A stretch of DNA of 64,000 nt from Avibacterium avium (GCF_900454535.1 NZ_UGSP01000001.1:1609501-1673500); one strand, 5' to 3'; positions 8,322-19,349 are shown, counted from the first letter of the stretch. Notes: generated by a model not told the origin, from the letters alone. A program made the numbers and translations.

Positions 8322-10985
8322 TTATGCGTAAAGTGGGTTAATTTTATCTGCATCAATGCCATATTTTGCAATCGCATCTGCAACCACTTTCTTGTCAAAG
8401 ATACCTTGTTTAACAAGCTCAGTTAATGCTGCGATTACCACATAATGTGCATTCACTTCAAAATGCTCGCGTAAGTTTTCACGGCTATCTGAACGACCAA
8501 AACCGTCTGTACCTAATACACGATAGCTTTGCGCTGGAACAAATGCACGCACTTGCTCTGCATAAAGTTTGATGTAATCTGTTGCAGCCACGGCTGGTGC
8601 ATCATTCATCACTTGAGCAATGTATGCAGTTCTTGGCTCTGCTTCAGGGTGTAATAAGTTCCAGCGCTCTACATCTGCACCATCACGCGCTACTTCAGTA
8701 AATGAAGTTACGCTATATACATCAGAAGTTACGCCGAAATCATCTGCAAGTAATTTCGCCGCTTCACGAACGTGGCGTAAAATTGCACCAGAACCTAATA
8801 ATTGAACTTTACCTTTACCTTGCCCAGTTACCGTTTCGAATTTATAGATACCTTTACGGATACCTTCTTCTGCGCCTTTTGGCATTGCTGGTTGGTCATA
8901 AGTTTCGTTTAAGGTTGTGATGTAGTAGTACACATCTTCTTGTTCTGGCCCGTACATACGGCGAACACCGTCTTGGATAATCACTGGTACTTCAAAGGCG
9001 AAAGCTGGATCATAAGAGATACAGTTTGGAATTACCGCTGATTGAATATGGCTTTGGCCATCTTCATGTTGTAAACCTTCACCGTTCAATGTTGTACGGC
9101 CTGATGTACCACCGATCATAAAGCCACGCGCACGTTGGTCGCCTGCTAACCACATTAAATCGCCCACACGTTGGAAACCAAACATTGAGTAATACACAAA
9201 GAATGGAATCATTGGCACGTTGTTTGTGCTGTAAGAAGTTGCTGCCGCAATCCAAGACGCTGTCGCACCTTGTTCGTTAATGCCTTCTTGTAACACTTGA
9301 CCATCAATAGCTTCACGATAGTAAGAAACTTGTTCGCGATCTTGTGGGGTGTAGTTTTGTCCGTGTGGGTTATAAATACCGATTTGACGGAATAAACCTT
9401 CCATACCGAAAGTACGCGCTTCATCTGCGATAATTGGCACAATGTGTTTACCCACAGATTTGTTTTTCAACAATACGTTTAATGAACGAACAAACGCCAT
9501 TGTGGTTGAAATTGGACGAGATTGTGCTTCAAATAATTGTGCAAACTCTTCTAACGCAGGCACTTCAAGTTCGTGAGTAAAGCGTGGCGCACGAGTTGGT
9601 AAATAACCATTTAATGCTTGACGGCGCTCGTGAAGATATTTGTACTCTTCTGAACCTTCTTCAAACTTGATGTATGGTAATTTCTCAATATCTTCATCAG
9701 ATACCGCAATATTGAAACGATCACGAACGTGTTTAACGCCCGACATATCCATTTTCTTAACTTGGTGAGCGATGTTTTTACCTTCAGCGGCATCACCCAT
9801 ACCATAACCTTTGATGGTTTTCACAAGCAATACAACTGGTTTGTCTTTAACTTGTTTTGCTTTATTGAATGCAGCGAAAACTTTTAATGGATCATGACCA
9901 CCACGGTTTAATGCCCAGATTTCATCATCTGTCATTTCTGCCACTAAAGCTTCAGTTTCAGGATAACGCCCAAAGAAGTGTTTACGTACATAAGCACCAT
10001 CTTTTGCTTTGAAGGTTTGATAGTCGCCATCAACCACTTCCATCATTAATTGTAATAATTTACCTGAAGTATCACGTTGTAATAAACGATCCCAACGGCG
10101 ACCCCAAACAACTTTGATCACTTCCCAGCCACAACCGTTAAACTGTGCTTCTAATTCTTGGATAATTTTACCGTTACCTGTTACTGGACCGTCTAAACGT
10201 TGTAAGTTACAGTTAATCACGAAAACAAGGTTATCTAATTTTTCACGCGCTGCGAAAGCAAGACCACCGCGAGATTCTACTTCGTCCATTTCGCCATCAC
10301 CTAAGAATGCGTAAACGGTTTGATCTGCAGTGTCTTTCAAGCCACGGTTATGTAAGTATTTTAAGAAACGTGCTTGATAAATAGCATTCAATGGCCCAAG
10401 ACCCATTGATACTGTAGGGAACTGCCAGAATTCAGGCATTAATTTAGGGTGAGGGTAAGAAGAAAGGCCTTTTCCGTGAACTTCTTGACGGAAATTATCT
10501 AATTGCTCTTCAGTTAAACGGCCTTCAACAAAAGCACGCGCATAAATTCCAGGAGAAATATGACCTTGGAAGAAAACTAAGTCGCCGCCATTTTTTTCGG
10601 TACGCGCTTTAAAGAAATGGTTGAAACAAACTTCATAGATTGTCGCAGAAGATTGGAAAGATGACATATGGCCGCCAAGCTCTAAATCTTTCTTAGAAGC
10701 TCTTAATACCATCATAATTGCATTCCAACGAATCGCACTACGAATACGGCGCTCAAGATCTAAATTACCTGGATAGTTCGGCTCTTCTTCAACAGGGATA
10801 GTATTAATATAATCAGTGGTAACACCTGTTGGTAAAGATACTGAATTTGCACGAGCGTGCTGCATTAATTGCTCAATAATAAACTGTGCTCTTTCAACAC
10901 CTTCTTCACGAATTACTGAATCGATCGCCAATAACCAATCATTGGTTTCGACTGGATCTACGTCATTTCTTAACATTTCTGACAT
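8322..10985 (-). CDS. aceE: pyruvate dehydrogenase E1 component
   Basis: Thiamine-diphosphate-dependent, homodimeric E1 that decarboxylates pyruvate and acetylates the lipoyl domains of AceF. 887 residues, the same as E. coli AceE. The thiamine-binding motif starts at LGDGEMDE and ends at NCN (middle of the N-terminal third). The protein is collinear with the family throughout, ending KYGIDADKINPLYA. First gene of aceE-aceF-lpdA. No pdhR regulator gene is beside it; a sigma-70 promoter with ArcA-like repeats lies upstream. Confidence 0.98.
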   Translation of the reverse strand: MSEMLRNDVDPVETNDWLLAIDSVIREEGVERAQFIIEQLMQHARANSVSLPTGVTTDYINTIPVEEEPNYPGNLDLERRIRSAIRWNAIMMVLRASKKDLELGGHMSSFQSSATIYEVCFNHFFKARTEKNGGDLVFFQGHISPGIYARAFVEGRLTEEQLDNFRQEVHGKGLSSYPHPKLMPEFWQFPTVSMGLGPLNAIYQARFLKYLHNRGLKDTADQTVYAFLGDGEMDEVESRGGLAFAAREKLDNLVFVINCNLQRLDGPVTGNGKIIQELEAQFNGCGWEVIKVVWGRRWDRLLQRDTSGKLLQLMMEVVDGDYQTFKAKDGAYVRKHFFGRYPETEALVAEMTDDEIWALNRGGHDPLKVFAAFNKAKQVKDKPVVLLVKTIKGYGMGDAAEGKNIAHQVKKMDMSGVKHVRDRFNIAVSDEDIEKLPYIKFEEGSEEYKYLHERRQALNGYLPTRAPRFTHELEVPALEEFAQLFEAQSRPISTTMAFVRSLNVLLKNKSVGKHIVPIIADEARTFGMEGLFRQIGIYNPHGQNYTPQDREQVSYYREAIDGQVLQEGINEQGATASWIAAATSYSTNNVPMIPFFVYYSMFGFQRVGDLMWLAGDQRARGFMIGGTSGRTTLNGEGLQHEDGQSHIQSAVIPNCISYDPAFAFEVPVIIQDGVRRMYGPEQEDVYYYITTLNETYDQPAMPKGAEEGIRKGIYKFETVTGQGKGKVQLLGSGAILRHVREAAKLLADDFGVTSDVYSVTSFTEVARDGADVERWNLLHPEAEPRTAYIAQVMNDAPAVAATDYIKLYAEQVRAFVPAQSYRVLGTDGFGRSDSRENLREHFEVNAHYVVIAALTELVKQGIFDKKVVADAIAKYGIDADKINPLYA

Positions 10986-11075
10986 AGTCTTTTCCTTATT
11001 TGTTAAGTTGAAGTTAAGTTCAATTTCTAGACGAAACTGAACAACGAATGGATAACTAATACCTATATCTAGGCT

Positions 11076-11113
11076 ATTTTACAACTATTAAAACCCGTTT
11101 ACAAATATTTAAC
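11076..11113 (-). promoter_or_regulatory. candidate aceE promoter with ArcA-like direct repeat
   Basis: On the minus strand TTGTAA (rc of 11099-11104) and TAAAAT (rc of 11076-11081) are 17 bases apart. Overlapping the -35 is GTTAAATATTTGTAA, two GTTA-like units 11 bases apart, the spacing of ArcA direct repeats. ArcA represses pyruvate dehydrogenase in E. coli and arcA is in this window. The promoter match is fair; ArcA control is inference. Confidence 0.45.
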
Positions 11114-11210
11114 AAAATTTATAAAAAGTATAAGATTTTTTGAAAAATACACTAAATAATCACCGCACTTTTCAAAAATCATCTACCAAAATAAAGTTAT
11201 TTATAACAAA

Positions 11211-11246
11211 AAACCCATTCTACTGAACCAATAGAATGGGTTTTTT
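11211..11246 (-). terminator. rho-independent terminator of ptsH-ptsI-crr
   Basis: Stem AAACCCATTCTA/TAGAATGGGTTT with a short loop and T runs on both sides, so it can work in both directions. It lies just after the crr stop codon, between crr and the aceE promoter region. The 273-base gap 10986-11258 otherwise holds a USS near 11162 and the aceE promoter. Confidence 0.88.
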
Positions 11247-11258
11247 TAATAAGATGAT

Positions 11259-11759
11259 TTATTTTTTCACCACAAGAACAACTGATTCGCCAGCAACAAC
11301 TTCGCCTGTCTTTTTCTCAATATGGCTAATTTCATCCATATTAGAAATCACTACAGGGGTAAGCACTGATTTTGCTTTGGCTTCAAGTAATTCTAAATCT
11401 AATTCAATAATGGTATCACCACGTTTAACGGTTTGACCTTCTTCAGCAACGCGTCTGAAACCTTCACCTTTTAATTCAACGGTATCAATACCAAAGTGAA
11501 CGAATAATTCCACACCATCGGTAGATTCCATTGAGAAAGCGTGATTGGTTTCAAAGATTTTACCTACAACACCATCAACAGGGGCTACAAGTTTATTACC
11601 TGTTGGGCGAATTGCAATACCATCACCAACAATTTTTTCTGAGAAAACAACATCTGGTACATCTTCAATGTTCACAATATCACCTGAAAGCGGTGCATAA
11701 ATCTCTACTTCAACGGTTTTATTGCTTTTTGAACCAAATAATTTATCAAAAAAACCCAT
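11259..11759 (-). CDS. crr: PTS glucose-specific enzyme IIA (EIIA-Glc)
   Basis: Cytoplasmic phosphocarrier of the sugar phosphotransferase system. It takes phosphate from HPr and, in enteric bacteria, controls adenylate cyclase and inducer exclusion. 166 residues. The two active-site histidines are at about H73 (TNHAFSM) and H88 ([12 protein letters not shown], the phosphorylated one). Third gene of ptsH-ptsI-crr, 62 bases after ptsI with a stem-loop in the gap, and followed by a strong terminator. Confidence 0.97.
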   Translation of the reverse strand: MGFFDKLFGSKSNKTVEVEIYAPLSGDIVNIEDVPDVVFSEKIVGDGIAIRPTGNKLVAPVDGVVGKIFETNHAFSMESTDGVELFVHFGIDTVELKGEGFRRVAEEGQTVKRGDTIIELDLELLEAKAKSVLTPVVISNMDEISHIEKKTGEVVAGESVVLVVKK

Positions 11760-11783
11760 TTTTAGTCTCCTACTAAGTGAATG

Positions 11784-11804
11784 TTTGGGCTATTCTAGCC
11801 CAAA
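11784..11804 (-). promoter_or_regulatory. intercistronic stem-loop between ptsI and crr
   Basis: Perfect 9-bp stem TTTGGGCTA/TAGCCCAAA with a three-base loop, in the 62-base gap. No T run follows on the minus strand, so RNA stability or processing is likelier than termination. Confidence 0.5.
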
Positions 11805-11821
11805 ACTTGAATAATTGGTAT

Positions 11822-13549
11822 CTAGTTTAACGCATTTTCTGCTAAAAAGTCTGCAACCAATTTTTCAATATCTGCTGCTGTTGGCTGTTCGAGCGCTTTA
11901 TCAGCAAGCAATTTTGCATCTTGATAGTTTACATTGCGGATTAATTTTTTAATTCTTGGTACTGAAATTGCGCTCATACTAAACTCGTCTAAGCCCATAC
12001 CAAGTAGCAATAACGTTGCTCTTTCATCACCCGCTAGCTCTCCACACATACCTGTCCATTTACCTTCAGCGTGAGAAGCATCAATCACCTGTTTGATTAA
12101 GCTCAATACAGATGGGGTCATTGGATTATATAAATGAGAAATTAATTCGTTACCACGATCCACTGCAAGGGTATATTGGGTTAAATCGTTTGTACCAATA
12201 CTGAAGAAATCCACTTCTTTCGCTAAGAATTTTGCATTCACTGCCGCAGATGGGGTTTCCACCATCACGCCAATTTGAATGTTCTCGTCAAAAGCCTTGC
12301 CTTCATCGCGTAATTGCGCTTTTAATATTTCAATTTCTGCTTTTAACGTACGAATTTCTTCGACAGAAATAATCATTGGGAACATTACAGCCAATTTGCC
12401 GAAAGCAGAAGCTCTTAATACTGCTCTTAATTGAGCGTGTAAAATTTCTTTACGATCTAGGGCTATACGAATTGCGCGCCAGCCTAAGAATGGATTCATT
12501 TCTTTTGGTAGATTTAAGTAAGGTAACTCTTTATCACCACCAATATCCATTGTTCTTAATACCACTAAACGGCCATTCATCGCTTCAACGACTTCTTTAT
12601 AAGCGATAAATTGTTCTTCTTCTGTTGGAAGCTGATCGCGATCCATAAATAAGAATTCTGTACGGTATAAGCCTACGCCTTCCGCACCATTACGATCAGC
12701 CCCTTCCACATCGCGAATTGTACCAATATTTGCTACCACATCAACGCGATGACCGTCTAAAGTGAGCGCAGGCAAATCTTTTAATTTCGCTAATTCTGCT
12801 TTTTCTTCGGCTAATTGTGCTTCTAAGGCTTTTAAGCGATCAATTTCTTCCTGACTTGGGTTTACATAAACACAATTATTCACCGCATCAAGAATTAAGA
12901 AATCACCGGTATTAACTTGTTGAGTAACCGTGTTTGTCCCCACAATCGCTGGCAATTCTAATGAACGTGCCATAATTGAAGTATGAGAAGTTCTGCCACC
13001 AATATCAGTAATAAAACCAAGCACTTTATCAAGGTTAAGCTGTGCCGTTTCTGATGGCGTTAAGTCATAAGCAACAAGAATAGCTTCTTCGTTGATCTCA
13101 CCAAGATCAACAATGTGCATACCTAAAATATTTTTAATTAAGCGATTACCAATATCACGAATATCCCCTGCACGCTCTTTTAAATATTCATCATCAATTT
13201 CTGACAACATTGCCACTTGCTGATCAATAATCGTGCTTGCAGCAACCCCTGCATTCACTTTATTAGTGCGTAAATAATCAATGATTTCTTCTTCTAATTC
13301 CTCATCTTCCAAAATCATTAAATGACCTTCAAAGATCGCTGCTTTTTCTTCACCTAATGAAGCATAAGCTCTATCTTTAATTGCGGTTAATTGCTCAACA
13401 GCCGCATCGCGTCCTTGATAAAAACGTGCAACCTCAGCCTCAATTTGATCATCTTGAATTTTTTGTGTATCAAGAATAATTTTTTCTTCTTTTAAAACAA
13501 GGGCTTTACCGAAAACAATACCGGGTGATGCTGGAATACCTGAAATCAT
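11822..13549 (-). CDS. ptsI: phosphoenolpyruvate-protein phosphotransferase (PTS enzyme I)
   Basis: Enzyme I moves phosphate from phosphoenolpyruvate to HPr, the first step of the PTS. 575 residues, the normal length. The phosphorylated histidine is H189 in [13 protein letters not shown]. The C-terminal PEP-binding domain carries the conserved [22 protein letters not shown] and MCGELAGD motifs. Second gene of the operon, with a 98-base gap to ptsH that contains a long stem-loop. Confidence 0.98.
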   Translation of the reverse strand: MISGIPASPGIVFGKALVLKEEKIILDTQKIQDDQIEAEVARFYQGRDAAVEQLTAIKDRAYASLGEEKAAIFEGHLMILEDEELEEEIIDYLRTNKVNAGVAASTIIDQQVAMLSEIDDEYLKERAGDIRDIGNRLIKNILGMHIVDLGEINEEAILVAYDLTPSETAQLNLDKVLGFITDIGGRTSHTSIMARSLELPAIVGTNTVTQQVNTGDFLILDAVNNCVYVNPSQEEIDRLKALEAQLAEEKAELAKLKDLPALTLDGHRVDVVANIGTIRDVEGADRNGAEGVGLYRTEFLFMDRDQLPTEEEQFIAYKEVVEAMNGRLVVLRTMDIGGDKELPYLNLPKEMNPFLGWRAIRIALDRKEILHAQLRAVLRASAFGKLAVMFPMIISVEEIRTLKAEIEILKAQLRDEGKAFDENIQIGVMVETPSAAVNAKFLAKEVDFFSIGTNDLTQYTLAVDRGNELISHLYNPMTPSVLSLIKQVIDASHAEGKWTGMCGELAGDERATLLLLGMGLDEFSMSAISVPRIKKLIRNVNYQDAKLLADKALEQPTAADIEKLVADFLAENALN

Positions 13550-13595
13550 AGTGACCTTCCGAACTAATAATTAAATCTGGCTATAAATAGAACAA

Positions 13596-13638
13596 TAGCC
13601 ACAAACAGACTTTCCCTTGAAAGTGAAATTTGTGGCTA
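13596..13638 (-). promoter_or_regulatory. large stem-loop between ptsH and ptsI
   Basis: Perfect 10-bp outer stem TAGCCACAAA/TTTGTGGCTA, with a second inner stem CTTTC/GAAAG. It lies in the 98-base ptsH-ptsI gap and has no T run after it on the minus strand. It may protect or punctuate the ptsH transcript, since HPr is normally needed in large excess over enzyme I. Confidence 0.55.
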
Positions 13639-13647
13639 ATGGTATGA

Positions 13648-13905
13648 TTACTCTAATGTAGGAATTAAAGCGACTAAATGATCTACTGCTTTTTGCTCAT
13701 CTTCGCCTTCAGCAGAAATGGTGATCACAGTTCCTTGTGTTAAACCTAAAGTTTGTAATTTAAAAAGGCTTTTTGCACTTGCACTTTTGCCACCAGAAGT
13801 TACAGTAATGTCAGAAGCAAAGGCTTTCGCTTCTTTTACAAACTGAGCCGCAGGGCGAGTATGTAAACCATTTGGAGCAATAATTTCAACATCTTTTGAG
13901 TACAT
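13648..13905 (-). CDS. ptsH: phosphocarrier protein HPr
   Basis: Small phosphocarrier that passes phosphate from enzyme I to sugar-specific EIIA proteins. 85 residues. The active-site H15 lies in [12 protein letters not shown]. The region around residue 46 reads [16 protein letters not shown], as in proteobacterial HPr. First gene of ptsH-ptsI-crr. Confidence 0.98.
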   Translation of the reverse strand: MYSKDVEIIAPNGLHTRPAAQFVKEAKAFASDITVTSGGKSASAKSLFKLQTLGLTQGTVITISAEGEDEQKAVDHLVALIPTLE

Positions 13906-14070
13906 AGTAAAATCCTCTTAGTAAATTGTTTAAGTATAAATGTTATCCTAACATCAAACAGTAACCATAAAGCTTACCATTCAATCGTTGTATTTATTTC
14001 ATCTTTAAAAATAAATCTGAAGCTAGTATTCAACTTAACACAACAATAATCAACCCTAATCAACGCAAAA

Positions 14071-14086
14071 TTTGAAGTACATCACA
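14071..14086 (-). promoter_or_regulatory. candidate CRP site upstream of ptsH
   Basis: On the minus strand TGTGA-TGTACT-TCAAA, nine of ten core bases matching the CRP consensus TGTGA-N6-TCACA. It lies about 165 bases before the ptsH start. E. coli pts is activated by CRP; the same here is inference. Confidence 0.45.
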
Positions 14087-14133
14087 AAAAAATGCTTGAA
14101 ACGGCGTTTTTTTATGCGTTTATTAACCTTTAT

Positions 14134-15189
14134 TTAACCATTGTCCTGAGTGAAGAAGTGTCTATGCCCCTTTGTTTCAGATAAACTTTCAATTAAATTA
14201 TGATAGTTTTTAAATCTTACGGGATCGATTTTTCCTTGCTCAACGGCTTCACGCAATGCACACCCCGGATCATTCAAATGTTTACAATCCCTAAATTTAC
14301 AAGTGCCTAGCACATATTGAAATTCACGGTATCCTTTCGTAATTTGATCTGCGTCCAAATGCCATAAACCAAACTCACGAATCCCCGGTGAATCAATCAG
14401 ATCGCCGCCTTGCGGTAAATGATAAAGACGAGAAGAGGTGGTTGTGTGGCGGCCTAATCCTGTTCCCTCGCTCACCGCACCAACCTGTGCATTCACATCA
14501 GGTAAAATGCTGTTGATTAAACTGGATTTACCTACCCCTGATTGCCCCACAAAAATGGACGTGCCTTGCGATAAAAGTGCGGTGAGATTTTGCATATTTT
14601 CGCCTGTTTTAGCAGAAATCATTAGCGTTTGATAGCCAATTTTTTCATAAACCTTAAGTTGTTTTTCCACTGCCGCACGCTGGGTTTCCGATAATAAATC
14701 AGCTTTATTAATCACGATCACCGCAGGGATTTTCGCATTTTCACACACTACTAAATAGCGATCGACAATATTCCAAGACAACTCAGGCACCACTGCGGAC
14801 ACAATAATAATGCGATCAATGTTTGCTGCGATCACTTTTAAGCCATCGTAATAATCAGGGCGTGTAATTTCATTTTTACGTGGGTGAATGGCTTCAATTA
14901 CACCGCTCACCCCTTGTAACTGCTCGCTGCCTTTACGCCACAGCACTCTGTCGCCAACCACTAAATTTGCCAAAGTGCGACGTAAATTACAGCGGAAAAT
15001 TTCACCTTGCTCATTTTCCACATCGGCGTGCAAAGAATAACGGGTTACCACTGTACCTTCTTGCGTTGGGCCAAGCATTTCATCTTGCCACTGAATATCC
15101 TCATTTCTTGATTTGTGACGTTGTAATGTTTTCGCATTATTAGAGCGAATTCTGCGTTGCTGATTGTAAGTTAATTTTTGTTTGCTCAA
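14134..15189 (-). CDS. rsgA: ribosome small subunit-dependent GTPase RsgA (TTG start)
   Basis: Circularly permuted GTPase that assists late maturation of the 30S subunit. An OB-like domain comes first, then G4 NKAD, then the P-loop [14 protein letters not shown], and a C-terminal zinc-binding Cys/His cluster ([14 protein letters not shown]). An ATG exists 48 bases upstream (15237) but has no ribosome binding site and adds 16 residues unlike the family. The TTG at 15189 has AAGGA eight bases before it and gives [12 protein letters not shown], matching the E. coli N-terminus, for 351 residues (E. coli 350). Divergent from orn. Confidence 0.95.
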   Translation of the reverse strand: MSKQKLTYNQQRRIRSNNAKTLQRHKSRNEDIQWQDEMLGPTQEGTVVTRYSLHADVENEQGEIFRCNLRRTLANLVVGDRVLWRKGSEQLQGVSGVIEAIHPRKNEITRPDYYDGLKVIAANIDRIIIVSAVVPELSWNIVDRYLVVCENAKIPAVIVINKADLLSETQRAAVEKQLKVYEKIGYQTLMISAKTGENMQNLTALLSQGTSIFVGQSGVGKSSLINSILPDVNAQVGAVSEGTGLGRHTTTSSRLYHLPQGGDLIDSPGIREFGLWHLDADQITKGYREFQYVLGTCKFRDCKHLNDPGCALREAVEQGKIDPVRFKNYHNLIESLSETKGHRHFFTQDNG

Positions 15190-15271
15190 AGATAAATCCT
15201 TAAAGTGCGGTTGGTTTTCGGTTAGAATATTTACCATTTATTAAAAATAATAACAGACATAGGATACCCTA

Positions 15272-15820
15272 ATGCAATTAGATAAACAAAACCTTATTTG
15301 GATTGACTTAGAAATGACGGGCTTAGATCCCGAAAAAGAACGCATCATTGAGATTGCCACCATTGTAACCGATAAAGATCTCAATATTCTTGCAGAAGGC
15401 CCTGTGCTTGCCATTCATCAACCAGATAGTTTACTGGAAAAAATGAGCGCTTGGTGTCAGAAAACCCATAGCGAAAATGGTTTAATTGAACGCGTAAAAC
15501 AAAGCAAACTCACCGAACGTGCCGCGGAATTACAAACTTTAGATTTCCTAAAAAAATGGGTGCCTAAAGGTGCATCACCCATTTGTGGCAACAGCGTTGC
15601 GCAAGATAAACGCTTTTTATTCAAATATATGCCTGAACTCGCTGACTATTTTCATTATCGCCACCTTGATGTCAGCACCTTGAAAGAACTTGGATCGCGT
15701 TGGAATCCTGAAATGTTAAAAGGCTTTAGTAAGAAAAATACCCACCTTGCTTTAGATGATATTCGTGAATCTATTGCTGAGCTGGCTTATTATCGTGATC
15801 ATTTTATTAAAATGCCTTAG
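15272..15820 (+). CDS. orn: oligoribonuclease
   Basis: 3'-5' exoribonuclease that degrades RNAs of two to five bases to mononucleotides; essential in E. coli. 182 residues, standard length. DEDDh exonuclease motifs: D12 and E14 in WIDLEMTGL, then a central Asp, and the C-terminal HLALDDI. ATAGGATACCCTA precedes the ATG. Transcribed away from rsgA with a short shared upstream region and followed by two tRNA genes, a layout that differs from the usual E. coli neighbours only in detail. Confidence 0.98.
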   Translation: MQLDKQNLIWIDLEMTGLDPEKERIIEIATIVTDKDLNILAEGPVLAIHQPDSLLEKMSAWCQKTHSENGLIERVKQSKLTERAAELQTLDFLKKWVPKGASPICGNSVAQDKRFLFKYMPELADYFHYRHLDVSTLKELGSRWNPEMLKGFSKKNTHLALDDIRESIAELAYYRDHFIKMP

Positions 15821-15903
15821 CCTATTTTAATTGCTAGGAAATAGGAAAAATCTCGCTTTCTGATCAATAACTAAACAAGCAATCAAATTTTTTATAATTT
15901 TAC

Positions 15904-15931
15904 TTGCGGGCGTAAAAATTTTTCGTATAAT
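15904..15931 (+). promoter_or_regulatory. promoter of the tRNA-Gly pair
   Basis: TTGCGG and TATAAT are 16 bases apart, and the first tRNA begins 24 bases after the -10. A GC-rich stretch (CGCCCCG) sits right after the -10, the discriminator type linked to stringent control of stable RNA promoters. Confidence 0.75.
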
Positions 15932-15954
15932 ACGCCCCGTTCCTTACGGAATAT

Positions 15955-16030
<76 letters not shown>

Positions 16031-16045
16031 ATCTCCTTATCTCTT

Positions 16046-16121
16046 GCGGGAATAGCTCAGTTGGTAGAGCACAACCTTGCCAAGGTTGGGGTCGCGAGTT
16101 CGAGCCTCGTTTCCCGCTCCA
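16046..16121 (+). tRNA. tRNA-Gly (anticodon GCC), copy 2
   Basis: 76 bases including CCA, 15 bases after copy 1. Identical to copy 1 except the anticodon stem, CAACC/GGTTG instead of CGACC/GGTCG: a paired G-C to A-T change that keeps the stem. Probably one transcript with copy 1. Confidence 0.98.
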
Positions 16122-16205
16122 AATTTTCCTTATTTTTTCTTATTATCAACATATATCCTTTAATATTTTTTTCTTTGCTTTGAACTGTTAAATTATTCAA
16201 ATACA

Positions 16206-16232
16206 AAAAAAGCGAAGTATTCAACTCCGCTT
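16206..16232 (-). terminator. terminator of the UPF0756 gene
   Basis: On the minus strand AAGCGGAGT/ACTTCGCTT with one mismatch, followed by seven T. It lies 24 bases after the UPF0756 stop codon. Confidence 0.7.
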
Positions 16233-16255
16233 CATTGTGAAAAATGAGAAAATTT

Positions 16256-16711
16256 TTAACCGCTCTTGCCCAATAATAAAGACAAAATGCCCGCCGCAAT
16301 CAACGGCCCGACAGGAATACCGCCCACAAAGGCAACACCTAAAATTGTGCCAACTAATAATCCGGTGAGCAAGGTGGGCTGTGCGCCCATTAGGTTTACC
16401 CCACGTCCACCAAACCACGCCACCAGCACGCCCACAGCAATGGCTAAAAACATTTTCCAGTTCAACAGCTCAGTAAAAGCAGGCAAAGGAATTTTGCCAG
16501 AAATAATCGGACTAAGTACGCCGATGGTAAGAATAATAATGCCGATATTTAAACCGTATTTTTCCATAAAAGGAATATATTTAGCCAAAAAGGTTTGTTG
16601 CATTAATAGCAAAATCGTCGCCGAAATGGTGATTGAACTGTTGTTACCTAACACGCCAAGCAAAATTAAAATCACCAGTAGCAAGGCGATTGCGTTAAAT
16701 TGTAATGACAT
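16256..16711 (-). CDS. UPF0756 (DUF441) inner membrane protein, YeaL-like
   Basis: Small hydrophobic protein of the UPF0756 family (E. coli YeaL), function unknown. 151 residues with about four membrane segments and family motifs [25 protein letters not shown] and [12 protein letters not shown]. Two adjacent ATGs occur. The second (16711, giving [12 protein letters not shown]) is the better start: GAGG lies five bases ahead of it and the sequence then matches family N-termini. The upstream ATG at 16741 adds ten residues. Transcribed alone. Confidence 0.88.
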   Translation of the reverse strand: MSLQFNAIALLLVILILLGVLGNNSSITISATILLLMQQTFLAKYIPFMEKYGLNIGIIILTIGVLSPIISGKIPLPAFTELLNWKMFLAIAVGVLVAWFGGRGVNLMGAQPTLLTGLLVGTILGVAFVGGIPVGPLIAAGILSLLLGKSG

Positions 16712-16804
16712 CATTGCCTCGAAAATTCTCAAAAAAAGCACCGCACTTTTACTGTGCGTCAGATGTTGGGATTATACTCTTTTTATTTGCCTAATTCATA
16801 AAAA

Positions 16805-16827
16805 ATAAGGCTCGTTATGAGCCTTAT
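16805..16827 (-). terminator. terminator of copZ-copA
   Basis: Perfect 9-bp stem ATAAGGCTC/GAGCCTTAT with a five-base loop, followed by TTTTT on the minus strand, just after the copA stop. Confidence 0.85.
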
Positions 16828-16830
16828 CAA

Positions 16831-19065
16831 TTATTTCACTTTAAATTTTAACAAGCGATTGGCATTGCTCACCACGGTGATGGAAGACAACGCCATTGCC
16901 AGCCCGCCAATCATTGGGTTGAGCAAAATACCAAACAAGGGATACAACAACCCAGCGGCAATAGGTATGCCTAAAATATTGTAAATAAATGCGCCGAACA
17001 GATTTTGCTTCATATTGCGTAAAATGCCTTTGGAAAGGCAAAGGGCATCGGCTACGGCTGAAATATTGTGGCGCATTAAGGTTAATTCGGCGGTTTCTAT
17101 GGCAATATCTGAACCGCTGCCCATTGCGATACTCACGTCTGCTTGGGCAAGGGCTGGTGCATCATTAATGCCGTCGCCCACCATCACTACATTGCGGCCT
17201 TCTTGCTGTAATGCCTTGATGATATTCGCTTTTTCAGCAGGCAACACGCCAGCGATCACATTGTCAATCGCGGTGCCTTGCGCCAATGCGCGAGCCGTTT
17301 TTTCTTGATCACCAGTGAGCATCACCAAATGATAGCCCTGTTCGTGCAAACGTTGTAAGGCATTCGCTGAATCTTCACGCAAAGGATCGCTTAGCACAAA
17401 TAGCCCGGCTAATTGGCGATTGATCGCAAAAAAGACCACCGTTGCGCCACGTTCTGTTTGTTGCTGAAAGATCGCCATTGCAGGCTGAATATCCACGCCT
17501 TGCTGCATCATTAAAGTTTGGTTACCGAGCAATAATTCAAGCCCTTCCACTTCCCCACTCACCCCTAAACCTTGCAAAGTCGAAAAGGCGTGAAGCGGTT
17601 TGAGCTCACCTTGATTTTCTTGATTAAACTGCACTATACCTTTGGCTAAAGGGTGATTTGAACCCTGTTCAAGACTTGCTGCAAACTGGCTAACTTGCAT
17701 TTCTGAATAATCATTAAAGCAATAAAGTGCGGTGATTTTTGGTGAACCTTTTGTCAGCGTCCCTGTTTTGTCAAAAACAATGGTATCGGCGCTAGCAGCT
17801 TTTTGTAAAGCATCGGCATCGCGCACTAAAATGCCTAATTCTGCGGCACGCCCAATGCCTGAAATGATCGACATTGGTGTCGCAAGCCCTAAGGCACAAG
17901 GGCAGGCAATAATGAGTACGGTAGTGAAAATCACCAAACTATAAGAAAATTGTGGCGCAGGCCCCAAAATATACCAAACCAATGCGGAAACTAACGCAAT
18001 GCACATCACCACAGGAACGAATATGCCAGCAATTTTGTCTGCCAGTTGTCCCATTTTTGGCTTGCTACTCTGCGCTTGACGCACTAATTTGATGATATTG
18101 GCCAAGGTAGTTTGCTCACCAATTTGTTCTGCACGGTAAATCACCGTACCATCTGAAATAAGCGTTCCAGCGCTGATTTTGTCCCCTGCCTGCTTTTGCA
18201 CGGGAACAGGCTCACCTGTTAGCATACTTTCATCAAACCAGCCTTGCCCTTCTGTAATTGTGCCGTCCACTGCTACTCGTTCGCCTGTTTGCAAGCGTAA
18301 CTGCATTCCTGCTTGCACTTTCGTAAGAGGAATCTCTTGCGTGCCTTGTGGCGTAACTAGATGTACGGTTTTCGGGGTAAGATCAAGCAAGCGCGCCAAG
18401 GCCTGTGAAGAATGTTGCTTCGCCTTGGCTTCAAACATTTTGCCTAAATTAATAAAGCCGATGATCATCAGTGCAGCTTCAAAATAAAGGTGGCGTGCAT
18501 TTTCAGGGAAAAAATCGGGATTAAGGCAGACATAAATTGAATAAAGCCACGCCGTGCCAGTTCCCAATGCCACTAATGTGTCCATTGTGGCTGTGCGGTT
18601 GAGCAAATTCTGCCACGCCTTTTGATAAAAATGTTTGCCTGTCCCAATCATCACCAACAAGGTCAGCACACCCACCGCGAGCCAATAAACGCGATTGTTT
18701 TGATTTACGCTCATTGTGCCACCAAGCAAGCCCCAAAGCATTAATGCCCCCCCTAAACCAAGGGCAACAATGCCTTGCCATTTACGCTGTTTCACTTCGT
18801 GCGCGCTTTTGCTTTGCTGTTTTTCTGCACGCAGCGCATCATCATTCACCACTTCCGCGCCATAGCCTGCTTGCTGCACGGCGGCAACAAGGGATTGCGG
18901 TGTGGCATTGCCGCTCACTAAAGCAGTTTGTTCTGCTAAATTCACTTGCACTTGGGCGACTTGTGGCACGGCTTGCAAGGCTTTTTGCACTTTCATTACG
19001 CAAGCAGCACAGCTTAAGCCATCAAGTAAAAGGGTAACCTGATCCTGATGTTTTCCCACTACCAC
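16831..19065 (-). CDS. copA: copper-exporting P1B-type ATPase
   Basis: Pumps Cu(I) out of the cytoplasm using ATP. 744 residues. One N-terminal heavy-metal domain with C19 and C22 (GLSCAAC), eight expected membrane helices, the metal-transport CPC at 388-390, phosphorylated Asp in DKTGTLT (D432), and [11 protein letters not shown]. coli CopA has two N-terminal metal domains and is longer, so this is the single-domain form. No ATG lies before the metal domain; the frame is closed upstream by a stop inside copZ, so GTG at 19065 is the likely start although no clear Shine-Dalgarno is present. It follows copZ by 44 bases, and translation may be coupled. Confidence 0.95.
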   Translation of the reverse strand: MVVGKHQDQVTLLLDGLSCAACVMKVQKALQAVPQVAQVQVNLAEQTALVSGNATPQSLVAAVQQAGYGAEVVNDDALRAEKQQSKSAHEVKQRKWQGIVALGLGGALMLWGLLGGTMSVNQNNRVYWLAVGVLTLLVMIGTGKHFYQKAWQNLLNRTATMDTLVALGTGTAWLYSIYVCLNPDFFPENARHLYFEAALMIIGFINLGKMFEAKAKQHSSQALARLLDLTPKTVHLVTPQGTQEIPLTKVQAGMQLRLQTGERVAVDGTITEGQGWFDESMLTGEPVPVQKQAGDKISAGTLISDGTVIYRAEQIGEQTTLANIIKLVRQAQSSKPKMGQLADKIAGIFVPVVMCIALVSALVWYILGPAPQFSYSLVIFTTVLIIACPCALGLATPMSIISGIGRAAELGILVRDADALQKAASADTIVFDKTGTLTKGSPKITALYCFNDYSEMQVSQFAASLEQGSNHPLAKGIVQFNQENQGELKPLHAFSTLQGLGVSGEVEGLELLLGNQTLMMQQGVDIQPAMAIFQQQTERGATVVFFAINRQLAGLFVLSDPLREDSANALQRLHEQGYHLVMLTGDQEKTARALAQGTAIDNVIAGVLPAEKANIIKALQQEGRNVVMVGDGINDAPALAQADVSIAMGSGSDIAIETAELTLMRHNISAVADALCLSKGILRNMKQNLFGAFIYNILGIPIAAGLLYPLFGILLNPMIGGLAMALSSITVVSNANRLLKFKVK

Positions 19066-19109
19066 AGGATCAGGCGTTTCAAATTCTGTGGTGGATTTAG
19101 GTAGTGTGT

Positions 19110-19319
19110 TTACTTTGCCTCATCGACCAAGCTAGCTTGATAACCCGCATCAACAATAGCATTAATCAGTACTTGCGGATCAACATCGCCCACTACAACT
19201 GCTTTATCTAAACTCACTTCGGCACTTTGCACGCCAGAAATGCCATCTAAGGTTTTCTGTACGGATTTTACGCAATGTTGGCAAGATAAATCGCTTAACG
19301 CTAATACAGTAGTTTTCAT
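19110..19319 (-). CDS. copZ: copper chaperone (heavy-metal-associated domain protein)
   Basis: Single HMA domain of 69 residues with the metal motif SCQHC (C13 and C16). It binds Cu(I) and hands it to the ATPase CopA, the next gene. The fold pattern (beta-alpha-beta-beta-alpha-beta) and length are standard. First gene behind a MerR-type promoter. The symbol copZ is given by role; mercury-type MerP-like proteins are similar, but the CopA neighbour supports copper. Confidence 0.9.
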   Translation of the reverse strand: MKTTVLALSDLSCQHCVKSVQKTLDGISGVQSAEVSLDKAVVVGDVDPQVLINAIVDAGYQASLVDEAK

Positions 19320-19349
19320 CTTTTTCTCCTTCTAGTAAAAATTTTGCAT

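Noticed and set aside
15190-15237. Upstream ATG of rsgA
   Set aside because: No ribosome binding site, added residues unlike the family, and a USS lies inside the extension; TTG at 15189 fits better.
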